A stretch of DNA of 7,045 nucleotides. It comes from Planctomycetota bacterium. Lineage in GTDB: Bacteria; Planctomycetota; Planctomycetia; Pirellulales; Pirellulaceae. The DNA is taken from assembly GCA_019347795.1 (NCBI GenBank), contig JAHWKS010000280.1, positions 1-7,045 of the forward strand, in the 5' to 3' direction. Each line of letters starts with the position of its first letter. Position 1 is the stretch's first letter. Below the pieces are notes generated by a model. It had not been told where the DNA came from and did no database searches. It was given only the letters and a program-made list of their open reading frames with translations. The translations under genes were made by a program, and so were the position numbers. Shown here in pieces: positions 6,730 to 7,045 of this stretch.

Positions 6730-6747
6730 TGCTGGGCAAGCCCAGCA
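6730..6747. repeat. Palindrome with CAAG loop, possible terminator or REP-like element
   Basis: TGCTGGG-CAAG-CCCAGCA forms a perfect 7-bp stem with a 4-base loop, extendable by two pairs past one mismatch. It lies 35 bases downstream of the FG-GAP gene stop and upstream of the GNAT-like promoter. No T-run follows, so a classical intrinsic terminator is not supported. It could be a dispersed palindromic repeat. Nothing else is seen in 6608-6781 beyond the -10 box. Confidence 0.45.
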
Positions 6748-6781
6748 TTGGCGCCTAATACGTTGATAGCTCGCAGCGTCG

Positions 6782-7045
6782 TCACTCCCGCACCTGCTCG
6801 AAGTAGAAGACGCCGCGTTTGTTGGCGGTTGCGATGTCCACCAGACCGTCGCCGTTGATGTCGGCTACTTCGAATTGCGTGCCGACGCCGCTGTTGTGGT
6901 CGAACTGGTGGGGGATCCATACCGGCTTGCCATCCTGGCGGGTCAGCTCGTACCAGAACATCACCGCGGCGTCGCTGTCGCCGGGATCCCGGCCGCCGTG
7001 GGCCCACCAGCGCTTGCCGGTGACGAAGTCAGGCAGGCCGTCGCC
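6782..7045 (-). CDS. FG-GAP/VCBS-repeat protein, C-terminal 87 residues (5' partial)
   Basis: The frame is open from the right edge to TGA at 6782-6784. It begins within a repeat (GDGLPDFVTGKRWWAHGG), then WYELTRQDGKPVWIPHQFDH (31-50), and SGVGTQFEVADINGDGLVDI (52-71). The last contains a calcium-binding loop of the D-x-N-x-D-G-x-x-D type (D62, N64, D66, D70) typical of FG-GAP/VCBS beta-propeller blades. The chain ends with KRGVFYFEQVRE, so the last blade is complete. Proteins of this type are usually secreted or surface-located; the signal peptide and any extra domains lie outside the window. The strong WW/GDG style is like planctomycete proteins. Exact function is unknown. Confidence 0.82.
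   Translation of the reverse strand, partial: GDGLPDFVTGKRWWAHGGRDPGDSDAAVMFWYELTRQDGKPVWIPHQFDHNSGVGTQFEVADINGDGLVDIATANKRGVFYFEQVRE

Noticed and set aside
6591..7007. 138-codon minus-strand frame across the FG-GAP tail and the gap
   Set aside because: Shifted frame relative to the calcium-loop-bearing FG-GAP sequence; product is Arg-rich and overlaps the promoter region.
1..7045. CRISPR array, tRNA, rRNA, insertion sequence or integrase
   Set aside because: Searched by eye for evenly spaced repeats, tRNA-like cloverleaf arms, transposase motifs and terminal inverted repeats; none were seen.

Overview
The window is high-GC bacterial DNA with long open frames on both strands. It most resembles a planctomycete or a close relative. 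The clues are an FG-GAP/VCBS protein tail with a VTGKRWWAHG motif, a very large single-anchor AsmA-like protein, and an SPW/VKOR-type membrane protein. This assignment rests on remembered family style; no database search was possible.

Layout. Positions 1-1132 (minus) hold most of an SPW-repeat/VKOR-like integral membrane protein whose 3' end lies outside the window; its N-terminus is an unusual His-rich tail. A 285-base divergent intergenic region follows, with a plausible plus-strand promoter and a short inverted repeat. Positions 1418-4945 (plus) encode an AsmA-like envelope protein of 1175 residues. Only 12 bases after its stop, in tail-to-tail arrangement, ends a minus-strand gene (4958-5404) for a stand-alone CopZ N-terminal-type zinc/[2Fe-2S] domain protein. 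From there to the right edge all genes are on the minus strand: a small helical-repeat gene that looks frameshifted (5472-5775), a 68-residue charged protein (5883-6089) translationally coupled to a divergent GNAT-like protein (6077-6607), a 174-base gap with a perfect -10 box and a palindrome, and the C-terminal 87 residues of an FG-GAP/VCBS-repeat protein (6782-7045).

How the genes fit together. There is no single obvious pathway. Two genes share a metal/thiol theme: the His-rich CxxC membrane protein and the CopZ-like Fe-S protein, although the AsmA gene lies between them. The clearest candidate for an undescribed system is the GNAT-like gene plus its overlapping 68-residue partner, which has its own strong ribosome binding site. 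No mobile element, CRISPR array, tRNA or rRNA was seen.
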